DNA from: Hungateiclostridiaceae bacterium UBA1305
GTDB lineage: Bacteria > Bacillota > Clostridia > Acetivibrionales > DTU013
Assembly: GCA_002307275.1 (NCBI GenBank)
Contig: DBTX01000093.1
Coordinates: 1 to 48,012 of the forward strand
Length of the DNA stretch: 48,012 nucleotides
Direction: 5' to 3'
Below, in pieces: positions 41,327 through 48,012 of the stretch. Every line of letters begins with the position of its first letter. The stretch's first letter is position 1. A program made the position numbers and the translations under genes. The notes beneath the pieces are model-generated. The model was not told the origin of the DNA. It searched no databases and worked only from the letters and a program-made list of their open reading frames with translations.

Positions 41327-42106
41327 TTACAGCCTTTGACGGAGTCTGTTGCGATCGTTCAATGCATTGTCGAGCGCGGAGGCTTCATTGATAACATTCT
41401 CAATTTCCTCCGTCTCGGGATCTGAAAGCTCACTTGACAGGATCCTGTGTTTGAAACCAACTATTGTGCTCTCTATTTGATCAAGCCTTACATTGACCAT
41501 CTCAAGCTCTTCCTGTTCCTCTTTCAGGTTCTTGAGCAGCTTCTCATCCATTTCAACTGTTTTGGTAAGTTCAAGCACAGCCTCATAATTTTTAAGGGAG
41601 CCTAATTTTCTGTTATTGACATTTATCCTTGAAAGCAGCTCGTTCAAATTCTGCTGTGAAAGCTCGCGCATCCTGTCAGAATAATTGCTCGCCAGGTTAA
41701 AATATGCCATCACAAGCTTAAGCGCCTGTTCAATTATTCTTTGTCTGATTGGATCATCACTGTATTTGTTGAAGTACTCCATCAGTTCTTCTTTTTGCTT
41801 GATAACGCCTATAGCCTTTATCCTGAGGGTCTTCCCGAGACTCCTCGAAATTCGCCTGTACAAGCTGTTACATTCCCAGCTTAGCTTGCTGATACCATCC
41901 AGTTTATCGAACAGAGCTACCTCAGCTCTGAATTTCTCACTATTTGCAGTACGATAAACCGCTACAAGATAGGAGACGCCGCCTGCAGCAGCTAAAACAG
42001 CAGGCAGCCATCCAGGGTTATTGGAGGAAGCTGTTCCCAGCGCCAGTAACAAGCCGGCAAGAAGAAACAATATATTCCTAAATCTTAGAGCAGCTTTCAG
42101 ATACAT
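41327..42106 (-). CDS. Membrane-anchored coiled-coil protein, unknown function
   Basis: 259 residues from the ATG at 42106 (AAGGGTGG eight bases before it; an upstream GTG is the alternative). Two N-terminal helices (NILFLLAGLLLALGTA and AVLAAAGGVSYLVAVY) anchor a long, charged helical region, including a predicted coiled coil at about 175-235 (KTVEMDEKLLKNLKEEQEELEMVNVRLDQIES). No family is recognised. It lies beside spoIVFB on the same strand about 100 bases downstream, so a link to sporulation or cell envelope is possible but not shown. Confidence 0.75.
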   Translation of the reverse strand: MYLKAALRFRNILFLLAGLLLALGTASSNNPGWLPAVLAAAGGVSYLVAVYRTANSEKFRAEVALFDKLDGISKLSWECNSLYRRISRSLGKTLRIKAIGVIKQKEELMEYFNKYSDDPIRQRIIEQALKLVMAYFNLASNYSDRMRELSQQNLNELLSRINVNNRKLGSLKNYEAVLELTKTVEMDEKLLKNLKEEQEELEMVNVRLDQIESTIVGFKHRILSSELSDPETEEIENVINEASALDNALNDRNRLRQRL

Positions 42107-42208
42107 TGGATATTCCACCCTTCAATAATAAATTTCGAGGGCATGGAGCTCCACTCCTCCTCGGCGCATTGTAAATAAACGATTTAACTTATTATATCTT
42201 TGCGGGCT

Positions 42209-43126
42209 TCAAATATCAATATTACTCTTTACTGCATTGCCTGACGGCGAATAACCGACCGATCCCTCCAGCAGTTCCCCAAAGGTCAATCTGCCACTTA
42301 CTGAAATAGCATCCATGATTTCATTTTCTGTAAATATCCGGAGCAGCCGTAGATTCTCATCAAGCACATGTACAAGATGGAAACTGTCGAAATCCATGTT
42401 CTTCAAAGTCTCCTCCAGCCGCGTACTCTTTACGACAACAAGGTCGCGTACAGGATATATCCCCTTTTTCAAAAGCCTTGAACGTCTGTAGATAATCTGC
42501 TTTATATTCATGAGAGCACTCTCCATCTTGCTATTTTTCCATAAAGCCAAAATGTATACGCCTATAATGATCAGGCTGAAATTGTAAACAGAGGTATAAA
42601 GCAGCAGTGCGCCAATGATAATTATAAAAAGCGCCAGTATCAGCGCGAGTCTGCGGGCAAGCCTGCCTGCAGCACGCATTCCCATCCTCCCGGCCAGAAG
42701 CTCCAGCAAGATTCTGCCCCCATCCAATGGAAATGCAGGTATCAGGTTGAATAATGCCAGATATGCATTTGTTAAAATCACTAATCTCCAAAATACATTT
42801 GCATTTGGAAATGCACAAGACAATAAAGCCACTGCCGATAAGATCAACAGGTTTGCGGCAGGTCCGGCTGAATATATTTTAACCGATGCTGCCCTCGAAC
42901 AATTCCCGGCATTGAGTGAAATAGATAACCCAACCGGCATGATCCTGATAATGCCGGGTTTGCAGCCATACATACGTGCTGCATAAAAATGAGCCAGTTC
43001 ATGTAACGCTATTGAAAAAAAAGCTGCGGCATACTCTTTCAAACAGCCGGCAAACCATAGTACTACAGGAACAAATATAATAAAAATACTGATTTGGATT
43101 TGTGTTTCTCCTATTCTGATTTTCAA
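42209..43126 (-). CDS. spoIVFB: Intramembrane metalloprotease SpoIVFB
   Basis: 305-residue site-2 protease (M50) that in Bacillus cleaves pro-SigK in the mother cell. The zinc motif HELAH is at residues 42-46 in a membrane helix, and the second ligand region is FNLIPAFPLDGGRIL. About six helices make the catalytic core, and residues 210-295 form a CBS-like domain (SFHLVHVLDENLRLLRIFTENEIMD), as in the Bacillus protein. It overlaps the spoIVFA stop by four bases, so the protease and its regulator are translationally coupled. Confidence 0.93.
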   Translation of the reverse strand: MKIRIGETQIQISIFIIFVPVVLWFAGCLKEYAAAFFSIALHELAHFYAARMYGCKPGIIRIMPVGLSISLNAGNCSRAASVKIYSAGPAANLLILSAVALLSCAFPNANVFWRLVILTNAYLALFNLIPAFPLDGGRILLELLAGRMGMRAAGRLARRLALILALFIIIIGALLLYTSVYNFSLIIIGVYILALWKNSKMESALMNIKQIIYRRSRLLKKGIYPVRDLVVVKSTRLEETLKNMDFDSFHLVHVLDENLRLLRIFTENEIMDAISVSGRLTFGELLEGSVGYSPSGNAVKSNIDI

Positions 43127-44187
43127 CTGGCAGGTATACTGATATATTCGAGCGGATCGACAGCCAGGTTATCCATCCAGACTTCAAAATGCAGGTGGAT
43201 ACCTACAGATGCAGTACCTGTTTCTCCGATAACGGCTATAGCATCTCCTTTTTTCACGATATCGCCCTTCTTTGCAATAATACTGGAACAGTTGGCGTAA
43301 ATCGTCTGCAGTCCGTTTGTATGCAGGATTCTGATATAGCCGCCGTATACCGGTGATGAACCTGTTTCCGCAACTCTACCGTCAAGTACGGCTTTAATGG
43401 GAACGCCCTTACTTACAGCAATATCTATTCCTTTGTGTATTTTTTCACTGCCTGCTGCATCATTGGATTTCTCTCCGAACTTCGAAATCAGTGTTCCATC
43501 TACGGGAAGAATCATTCCAGATGGATTTTGCAGTCCGGTCTCACTGCTGGCGGAAAGAACAGAAGTCTCTGCCATAGTTGTTATATCACCAGCCGTATTG
43601 TATTGATCTGCTGCGTTTTCAATAGAGGAAGAGGCTTCCATCATCTTATCTTCCTGTTTTTGAACTTCCCCACTTTCCTGTTCGGACTCTGCACTGGATA
43701 AAGTCGCGGTATCCCCATCCAATGCCGGTAAAGCTGCTTGATCCATACCTGTAGCTTGCCCTGTAATCGAAGTTTGAGCAGCACTTGACGTTTGAGCTGT
43801 AATCGAAGTGTGAGTCATACCTGAAGTTTGAGCTGAATTTGACGTTTGAGCTGAATTTGACGTTTGGATGTCAGAAACTGCAGATTTACCGGAGATTGCC
43901 GGTGAAATGCTGTCCTTGATCTCTGCAGCCAGCTTTCCCATATACGCAAACACACTTTTTAATTCTACATTATAACTTATAACATATTTTACTTTATCTG
44001 TTATCGAATTTGCAGCCGAGAAATTGATGCTTTTTACTATACAAACTATTATCAGCAGTAGTACGCAAATTAAAAATTGACGTGCAATGATCCGCTTAAG
44101 ACCGCCTCCCGCACCCGGTACCTTTCTGCGGTGTCTGTTCTGTACCGGCCTTCTGGTATATCTGGGCCTCACCATTGCATTTTCCAT
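43123..44187 (-). CDS. spoIVFA: SpoIVFA-like protein with M23 (LytM) domain
   Basis: 354 residues: a basic N-terminus, one membrane helix (QFLICVLLLIIVCIVK, about 38-53), a long Ser/Thr/Gln-rich low-complexity linker with degenerate repeats (SNSAQT, SITAQT), and a C-terminal M23 domain (about 225-345). The zinc signature appears complete, HKGID and HLHFEVW, unlike M23-like sporulation proteins that have lost ligands. In Bacillus SpoIVFA holds SpoIVFB in the outer forespore membrane and keeps it inhibited. The four-base overlap with spoIVFB supports this assignment. Confidence 0.88.
   Translation of the reverse strand: MENAMVRPRYTRRPVQNRHRRKVPGAGGGLKRIIARQFLICVLLLIIVCIVKSINFSAANSITDKVKYVISYNVELKSVFAYMGKLAAEIKDSISPAISGKSAVSDIQTSNSAQTSNSAQTSGMTHTSITAQTSSAAQTSITGQATGMDQAALPALDGDTATLSSAESEQESGEVQKQEDKMMEASSSIENAADQYNTAGDITTMAETSVLSASSETGLQNPSGMILPVDGTLISKFGEKSNDAAGSEKIHKGIDIAVSKGVPIKAVLDGRVAETGSSPVYGGYIRILHTNGLQTIYANCSSIIAKKGDIVKKGDAIAVIGETGTASVGIHLHFEVWMDNLAVDPLEYISIPAS
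43760..43866 (-). repeat. Degenerate 18-bp tandem repeat inside spoIVFA
   Basis: Two perfect 18-bp copies (AGCTGAATTTGACGTTTG at 43831-43866) and several degenerate ones encode the Ser/Thr/Gln-rich linker of SpoIVFA. Length variation between strains is likely. The repeat keeps frame because 18 is a multiple of three. Confidence 0.75.
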
Positions 44188-44318
44188 ATCGCCTCATCTC
44201 CTGTGTCACTGGTTCAATAAGAAATCTAGTCCCTTTTTCATTATATTTGAGAGATGGGGCTTTTATGTATACAAAGACAATCCTCTTAGGCGATTCTTCG
44301 GAAAATGTCGCACAAAAA

Positions 44319-44342
44319 CAGGCGGAGATAAACTCCGCCTTT
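44319..44342 (-). terminator. Terminator after the mgsA-like gene
   Basis: AGGCGGAG, five-base loop, CTCCGCCT, then G and U5 on the minus strand. It ends the PBP2-min-mgsA-like unit and separates it from spoIVFA. The 336-base gap here otherwise holds the element fragment at 44489 and an open frame without a start codon. Confidence 0.88.
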
Positions 44343-44488
44343 CTTTGGAATCCTTTTTAGCTTTCTCAGAGTCTCTGCTGATATCAAATGAAAATGTCCC
44401 AGGATCAGGGCCGGATTTATCTTCGAGCTTAATCGAATAGTTCTGCAGTATTAATGTGCCCGAATAATATCCGGTTCCGGAATATAAT

Positions 44489-44520
44489 TATAGCCATCGG
44501 TTCAAAATAAATTTTTTTGA
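44489..44520 (-). repeat. TATAACG-bounded element, fragment C
   Basis: TATAGC, then CATCGGTTCAAAATAA and a run of T, matching the left 32-36 bases of copy A at 40077. The rest of the element is absent. It lies directly after the stop of the mgsA-like gene. Confidence 0.65.
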
Positions 44521-44523
44521 TCA

Positions 44524-44916
44524 TCAAATTAATTCCCGCCAGGAAAGATCGCCTCTCTCCAGGCTCTTAATCAACATTTCGGCTGTAGCGATATTTGTCG
44601 CAAACGGGATATTATTCATGTCACACAGCCTCAGCAGCGAGTTGATATCCGGTTCATACTCACGTGCAGTCACAGGATCACGGAGGAATATCACCAGATC
44701 CATTTCATTAAGTGAAACCCTTGCGGCAACCTGCTGAGCGCCTCCGAGCGGACCCGGAGAAAAGCAGTATACCGGCAGCCCCGCACCCTCCGATATAAAT
44801 GAACCAGTAGTACCTGTTGCATAAAGATTATGCTGCTGCAGTATTGCCTTATAGGCAATGCACAGGTCTACGATCAGTTCTTTTTTCTTATCATGTGCTA
44901 TTAATGCAATGTTCAT
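44524..44916 (-). CDS. Methylglyoxal synthase-like protein lacking catalytic residues
   Basis: 130 residues that align along the full length of MgsA (IALIAHDKK, YATGTTG, SPGPLGG.QQ, FLRDP, IPFATNIATAE). Two key residues are changed: the catalytic base Asp71 of the E. coli enzyme is Ala60 (GGAQQ instead of GGDQQ) and His98 is Tyr87 (EYEPD instead of PHDPD). Other ligands (His8, Asp9, Asp80, Asp90) are kept. The frame is intact, so it is unlikely to be a pseudogene, but activity as methylglyoxal synthase is doubtful. It lies just after minE. Confidence 0.85.
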   Translation of the reverse strand: MNIALIAHDKKKELIVDLCIAYKAILQQHNLYATGTTGSFISEGAGLPVYCFSPGPLGGAQQVAARVSLNEMDLVIFLRDPVTAREYEPDINSLLRLCDMNNIPFATNIATAEMLIKSLERGDLSWRELI

Positions 44917-44931
44917 ATTTCCAATAAACCC

Positions 44932-45216
44932 TTATTTCCCGCTGTTTTTTATACTTCTGATCGGGATATTGGCATAAAGTGCAGGTACCATTCGTTCTCC
45001 ATCATCGCTTCTGGTTTTGGTAAGTTGTATGTCCAATGCACTTTCATCAACATCCACGTAATTACTGATCACCTTTATTATCTCACTTTTCAGCATTTCT
45101 AAAAACTGCGGCGAAACATTCGCACGGTCATAAACCAGTACCATCTTCAGCCTATCTTTGGCAACGTCCTTGGAGTTCTTAGGTTTACCAAATATTTTAC
45201 TTAAATCTAGCAGCAT
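44932..45216 (-). CDS. minE: Cell division topological specificity factor MinE
   Basis: 94-residue MinE with the conserved KDRLKMVLVYDRANVSPQFLEMLKSEI segment and a C-terminal dimerisation half (VDESALDIQLTKTRSDDGERMVPALYANIPI). The N-terminal LLDLSKIFGK is the membrane-binding helix. It makes MinCD oscillate or gradient at the poles. It follows minD by 15 bases. Confidence 0.96.
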   Translation of the reverse strand: MLLDLSKIFGKPKNSKDVAKDRLKMVLVYDRANVSPQFLEMLKSEIIKVISNYVDVDESALDIQLTKTRSDDGERMVPALYANIPIRSIKNSGK

Positions 45217-45231
45217 CTATACCCCTCCCCC

Positions 45232-46032
45232 TCAGTTCGCCTGCAGGCCGAATAGTTTTTTTAGTTTGAAAATAAATCCGCTGTCTTCATCAAAATTCGT
45301 AAAAGGAACCTCTTCACCCATAATTCTTTTTACTATATTGCGGTATGCTTGTCCAGCTAATGATTTATCATCATTGATTGCAGGTTCACCACGGTTGGTA
45401 GAGACTATGATCTTTTCATCATCCGGTACGACACCTATGAGTCCGATTGCCAGTATATCAATAATATCGTCAATCGTCATCATGTCGCCGCGTTTCACCA
45501 TATCAACACGAAGCCTGTTTACCAGGAGTTTCGGATTTCTAAGTTCATTTGCCTCAAGAAGACCGATGATTCTGTCTGCGTCCCTTACTGCGGAGACCTC
45601 AGGTGTTGTCACGACAATAGCTCTGTCCGCCCCCGCTATTGCATTTTTAAAGCCCTGCTCAATGCCCGCCGGGCAATCGACTATGATGTAATCGTATTCC
45701 TCTTTGAGTTCCTGACAAAGCTTCATCATCTGCTGGGGATTCACCGCTGTCTTATCTCTTGTCTGTGCTGCCGGCAACAGGTAAAGCCCCTCATAGCGTT
45801 TGTCCTTGATAAGCGCCTGTTTGACTCTGCAGAAGCCTTCAACGACATCCACAAGATCATATACGATCCTGTTTTCCAGCCCCATAACAACATCGAGATT
45901 CCGCAGTCCGATATCGGTATCAATCAGAACGACCTTTTTACCGGCTAATGCAAGACCGGTGCCAATATTGGCTGTGGTGGTGGTTTTGCCTACACCGCCT
46001 TTTCCCGATGTAACAACTATGACTTCACCCAT
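45232..46032 (-). CDS. minD: Septum-site determining ATPase MinD
   Basis: 266-residue deviant Walker ATPase: GEVIVVTSGKGGVGKTTTTANIG, Walker B DYIIVDCPAGIEQG, and a C-terminal amphipathic membrane-targeting helix (FIFKLKKLFG). AGGAGG precedes the ATG. MinC lies upstream, separated by an element of about 150 bases, and minE follows. Confidence 0.97.
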   Translation of the reverse strand: MGEVIVVTSGKGGVGKTTTTANIGTGLALAGKKVVLIDTDIGLRNLDVVMGLENRIVYDLVDVVEGFCRVKQALIKDKRYEGLYLLPAAQTRDKTAVNPQQMMKLCQELKEEYDYIIVDCPAGIEQGFKNAIAGADRAIVVTTPEVSAVRDADRIIGLLEANELRNPKLLVNRLRVDMVKRGDMMTIDDIIDILAIGLIGVVPDDEKIIVSTNRGEPAINDDKSLAGQAYRNIVKRIMGEEVPFTNFDEDSGFIFKLKKLFGLQAN

Positions 46033-46116
46033 CCGAATACCTCCTGTGCGGCCCTACCATGCTGTTGCTGTTTTATTTTGCAAAAGCAATGGCTTGCAGG
46101 CCTGTATGTAAAATAT

Positions 46117-46268
46117 TATAACAATTCGGTTCAAAGAAAATTTTTCGTTTGTAGAAAAATTTTCTTACCTCAGCAGTGTTTCAACGAGGCGGGAGATATG
46201 CTCGCCGCCTGCAAACCAAAACTGTACCCGCCACCTATAGAGTTGGGGGACATCTTGGCCTCGTTATA
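46117..46268 (-). repeat. TATAACG-bounded element, copy B
   Basis: A 152-bp element between minC and minD with the same ends (TATAAC and CGTTATA) and core blocks as copy A: TCGGTTCAAAGAAAATTTTTCG, TTTGTAGAAAAATTTTCTTACC, GAGTTGGGGGACATCTTGGCCTCGTTATA. It has a 10-bp stem GAAAATTTTT/AAAAATTTTC and its own GC-rich hairpin (AGGCGG/CCGCCT). It lacks copy A's private hairpin. Confidence 0.75.
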
Positions 46269-46287
46269 TCTTTTCAAATATCTAGTA

Positions 46288-46971
46288 CTACCCTTTGTAC
46301 TGCGGAAGAAATCTTTCAATGTAGACAAGATCGCCCTTGACAGTAGCCAATTCTGGTATTAAAGCCTGTCTGGCCTCCTTGGTATCGGGGGAACGCGTTA
46401 TTACGTCTGCAATACGAAGCTGTGTAGGTTGAAGGTTCAAGGCTGCAACAACTGCTTCCTTGTTACCGTCTGCACCGGCATGAACCATGCCGCGCAAGGA
46501 TCCCATCACAATGACATTGCCGGTAGCTATCACTTCTCCGCCAGGGTTGACATCTCCTATAATGACGAGGTTGCCCTCATAGCTGACCAGTTGGCCGGAT
46601 CTGACCGTTCCCCTGTAGAACCTGGTCAACCCTTCCTCAAGGCCTTTAAAAAACATCAATCGCATTTTTGGTTTTTCCCAGCCCTTTTCCACTTCCTCCG
46701 GTTCCTTTTCAGGCAATGAAAAATCCTCTTCAAAACTCTTAATCTCTGCGTTGGTTTTTTGGGTTAAAAGTTCGGCAATTTGCTGTGCCTGGGCAGTACT
46801 CAGCTTTCTCCCACGATATTTGACAGCCAGACTGGCTCCCTTGAAAAACCGACCGGAAGACTCAAGCTTCTTTTCGACATGTTCCAGAACCGTTTCGAAG
46901 TCATCTTCTTCACGCATAATCAGTATCAATCCATTTACAGTTGCTTTAAAGCTAATTACATTTTCTTCCAT
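46288..46971 (-). CDS. minC: Septum-site determining protein MinC
   Basis: 227 residues: an N-terminal domain (VISFKATVNGLILIMREEDDFETVLEHVEKKL) and a C-terminal beta-helix (FYRGTVRSGQLVSYEGNLVIIGDVNPGGEVIATGNVIVMGSLRGMVHAGADG) that binds MinD. It blocks FtsZ assembly at the poles. It is the first min gene after PBP2, and is separated from minD by the copy B element. Confidence 0.95.
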   Translation of the reverse strand: MEENVISFKATVNGLILIMREEDDFETVLEHVEKKLESSGRFFKGASLAVKYRGRKLSTAQAQQIAELLTQKTNAEIKSFEEDFSLPEKEPEEVEKGWEKPKMRLMFFKGLEEGLTRFYRGTVRSGQLVSYEGNLVIIGDVNPGGEVIATGNVIVMGSLRGMVHAGADGNKEAVVAALNLQPTQLRIADVITRSPDTKEARQALIPELATVKGDLVYIERFLPQYKG

Positions 46972-47094
46972 GATTCAGACCCCCCGATTGCCAGACAATA
47001 TAAAAATGGGAAAACTTTATTACAATAAACTTTTTCCATTTATATTACCTTATCAATTATCACATTATTTCCTCAAATAGACAAGAAAAAATTA

Positions 47095-48012
47095 TTACTG
47101 GTTGAACAGCGGTTCCTCTGATTTCAATACGGCATCCGCGGAATTCGCCTTTTTCAGGCCAAAATATTCATCAATGATATCCCTTGCAATTGGCGCTACG
47201 CTCGAACCCCATGCCCCTCTTTCGACAACTATAGTTATGGCGATCTGAGGATTGTCTGCCGGTGCATAACACACAAACAATGCGTTAGGTGAACGTGTAG
47301 CATTACTCGTCGTCTGGGCAGTGCCGGTCTTGCCTGCCACCTCGAACGGCAAGCCCTGGAAGTATTGCTTTGCAGTACCGTCTCTGGATGATGTAACAGC
47401 CACCATACCTTCCTTGACCGCTTTGATCGTCGAGTCTTTTACCGGCACTTTCTCATAAGTAGGTTTTGTTTCATTAACAATGGAACCGTCATACTTTATA
47501 ACTTTTTTTATGATATATGGCTTATATTTTTTACCGCCATTGGCAATCGTACTGATGTAACTGGCTATCTGCAAAGGTGTAAAAGCATTGTCAAACTGCC
47601 CGATTGATACGTTAGCAGTATTGATAGGATACCAGTTATCTTCATTATGCAATTCCTTTTTTACTTCTACCGATGACATATATCCGGCTACTTCACTCGG
47701 CAAGTCAATACCTGTCTTCTTCCCCAGTCCAAAATATCCTGCCCATTTGTCAAGGGTATCAATGCCAGTCTCAATACCAATCTGGTAGAAATAAATATTG
47801 CAGGACGTTTCCAGCGCCCTTTTCAAATTCAGCTGTCCATGCCCGTAGTCGGGCTTTTCAAGACAGTAAAGGTATGTATCCTTTCCAAAAAGCATGCGAC
47901 CTGTATCGATTCTATTGCTGCTGGTTGGAGTAATACTTCCTTTTTCAAGAGCTGCGATTGCGGTAAGCGGCTTGAAGGTGGAACCCGGTGCATAAGTCTC
48001 CTGAATGGTTCT
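47095..48012 (-). CDS. mrdA: Penicillin-binding protein 2 (MrdA-like), C-terminal part
   Basis: The frame runs off the right edge, so the N-terminus is missing; 305 codons are present, not just the part beginning at an internal ATG at 47895. Catalytic motifs are complete: SXXK as GSTFK with the active-site Ser, SXN as SCN (ALETSCNIYFYQIG), and KTG in AGKTGTAQTT. It is a class B transpeptidase for peptidoglycan elongation. Upstream position to minCDE is common in clostridia (mre/mrd/min cluster). Confidence 0.93.
   Translation of the reverse strand, partial: RTIQETYAPGSTFKPLTAIAALEKGSITPTSSNRIDTGRMLFGKDTYLYCLEKPDYGHGQLNLKRALETSCNIYFYQIGIETGIDTLDKWAGYFGLGKKTGIDLPSEVAGYMSSVEVKKELHNEDNWYPINTANVSIGQFDNAFTPLQIASYISTIANGGKKYKPYIIKKVIKYDGSIVNETKPTYEKVPVKDSTIKAVKEGMVAVTSSRDGTAKQYFQGLPFEVAGKTGTAQTTSNATRSPNALFVCYAPADNPQIAITIVVERGAWGSSVAPIARDIIDEYFGLKKANSADAVLKSEEPLFNQ

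Noticed and set aside
44263..44487. 75-codon open frame on the minus strand after the mgsA-like gene
   Set aside because: It has no ATG/GTG/TTG start with a ribosome site and contains the terminator hairpin; the peptide (YSGT-, DKSGP-containing) could be a relic but there is no support.

Overview
The window comes from a spore-forming, anaerobic, low-to-medium-GC Gram-positive bacterium of the Clostridia. The best guess is the cellulolytic cluster III lineage (Ruminiclostridium/Acetivibrio relatives). Reasons: a complete spoIIA/spoVA block without spoVAA or spoVAB, a spore photoproduct lyase, the hprK-rapZ-yvcK-whiA cell-envelope block, an NfnAB-type ferredoxin transhydrogenase, a membrane pyrophosphatase, and strong GGAGG ribosome sites with frequent TTG starts. 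The lineage is an inference; no rRNA is present. Nearly everything is on the minus strand.

Layout. (1) 1-3330: two tandem paralogous PAS histidine kinases on the plus strand with a decayed PAS fragment between them. (2) 3526-10697: glycolysis on the minus strand: gap, a fused pgk-tpi, gpmI, a DUF2156 gene and a phosphofructokinase with an ambiguous ATP/PPi signature. (3) 10996-15045: M20 peptidase and trmL, a small Ser/Thr-repeat protein, cheX and splB. (4) 15133-19580: two duplicated glnB-amt units, each behind a conserved leader with a terminator-like hairpin. (5) 19699-24382: sporulation block spoIIAA-spoIIAB-sigF, an overlooked 51-residue membrane protein, spoVAC-spoVAD-spoVAEb-spoVAEa; a consensus SigH promoter precedes spoIIAA. 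(6) 24383-32400: hprK-PHP phosphatase-murB-rapZ-yvcK-debranching enzyme-whiA. (7) 32499-41308: proton-pumping pyrophosphatase, two tRNA-Gly genes, nfnAB, a sodium:solute symporter with its small accessory protein, and metF. (8) 41327-48012: coiled-coil protein, spoIVFB-spoIVFA, then PBP2-minC-minD-minE and a methylglyoxal-synthase-like protein that has lost its key catalytic residues.

The genes fit a fermentative metabolism in which glycolysis, a pyrophosphate-driven pump and electron bifurcation between ferredoxin, NADH and NADPH conserve energy, together with nitrogen sensing by PII/Amt and a sporulation programme.

The least explained signals are non-coding. A roughly 40-bp hairpin repeat occurs three times with compensatory changes in its stem (12681, 23321, 35329). 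A 133-152 bp element with TATAACG/CGTTATA ends occurs twice, plus one fragment (40077, 46117, 44489). The two glnB leaders share a terminator and a mutually exclusive small hairpin. I found no CRISPR array, prophage, transposase or rRNA.
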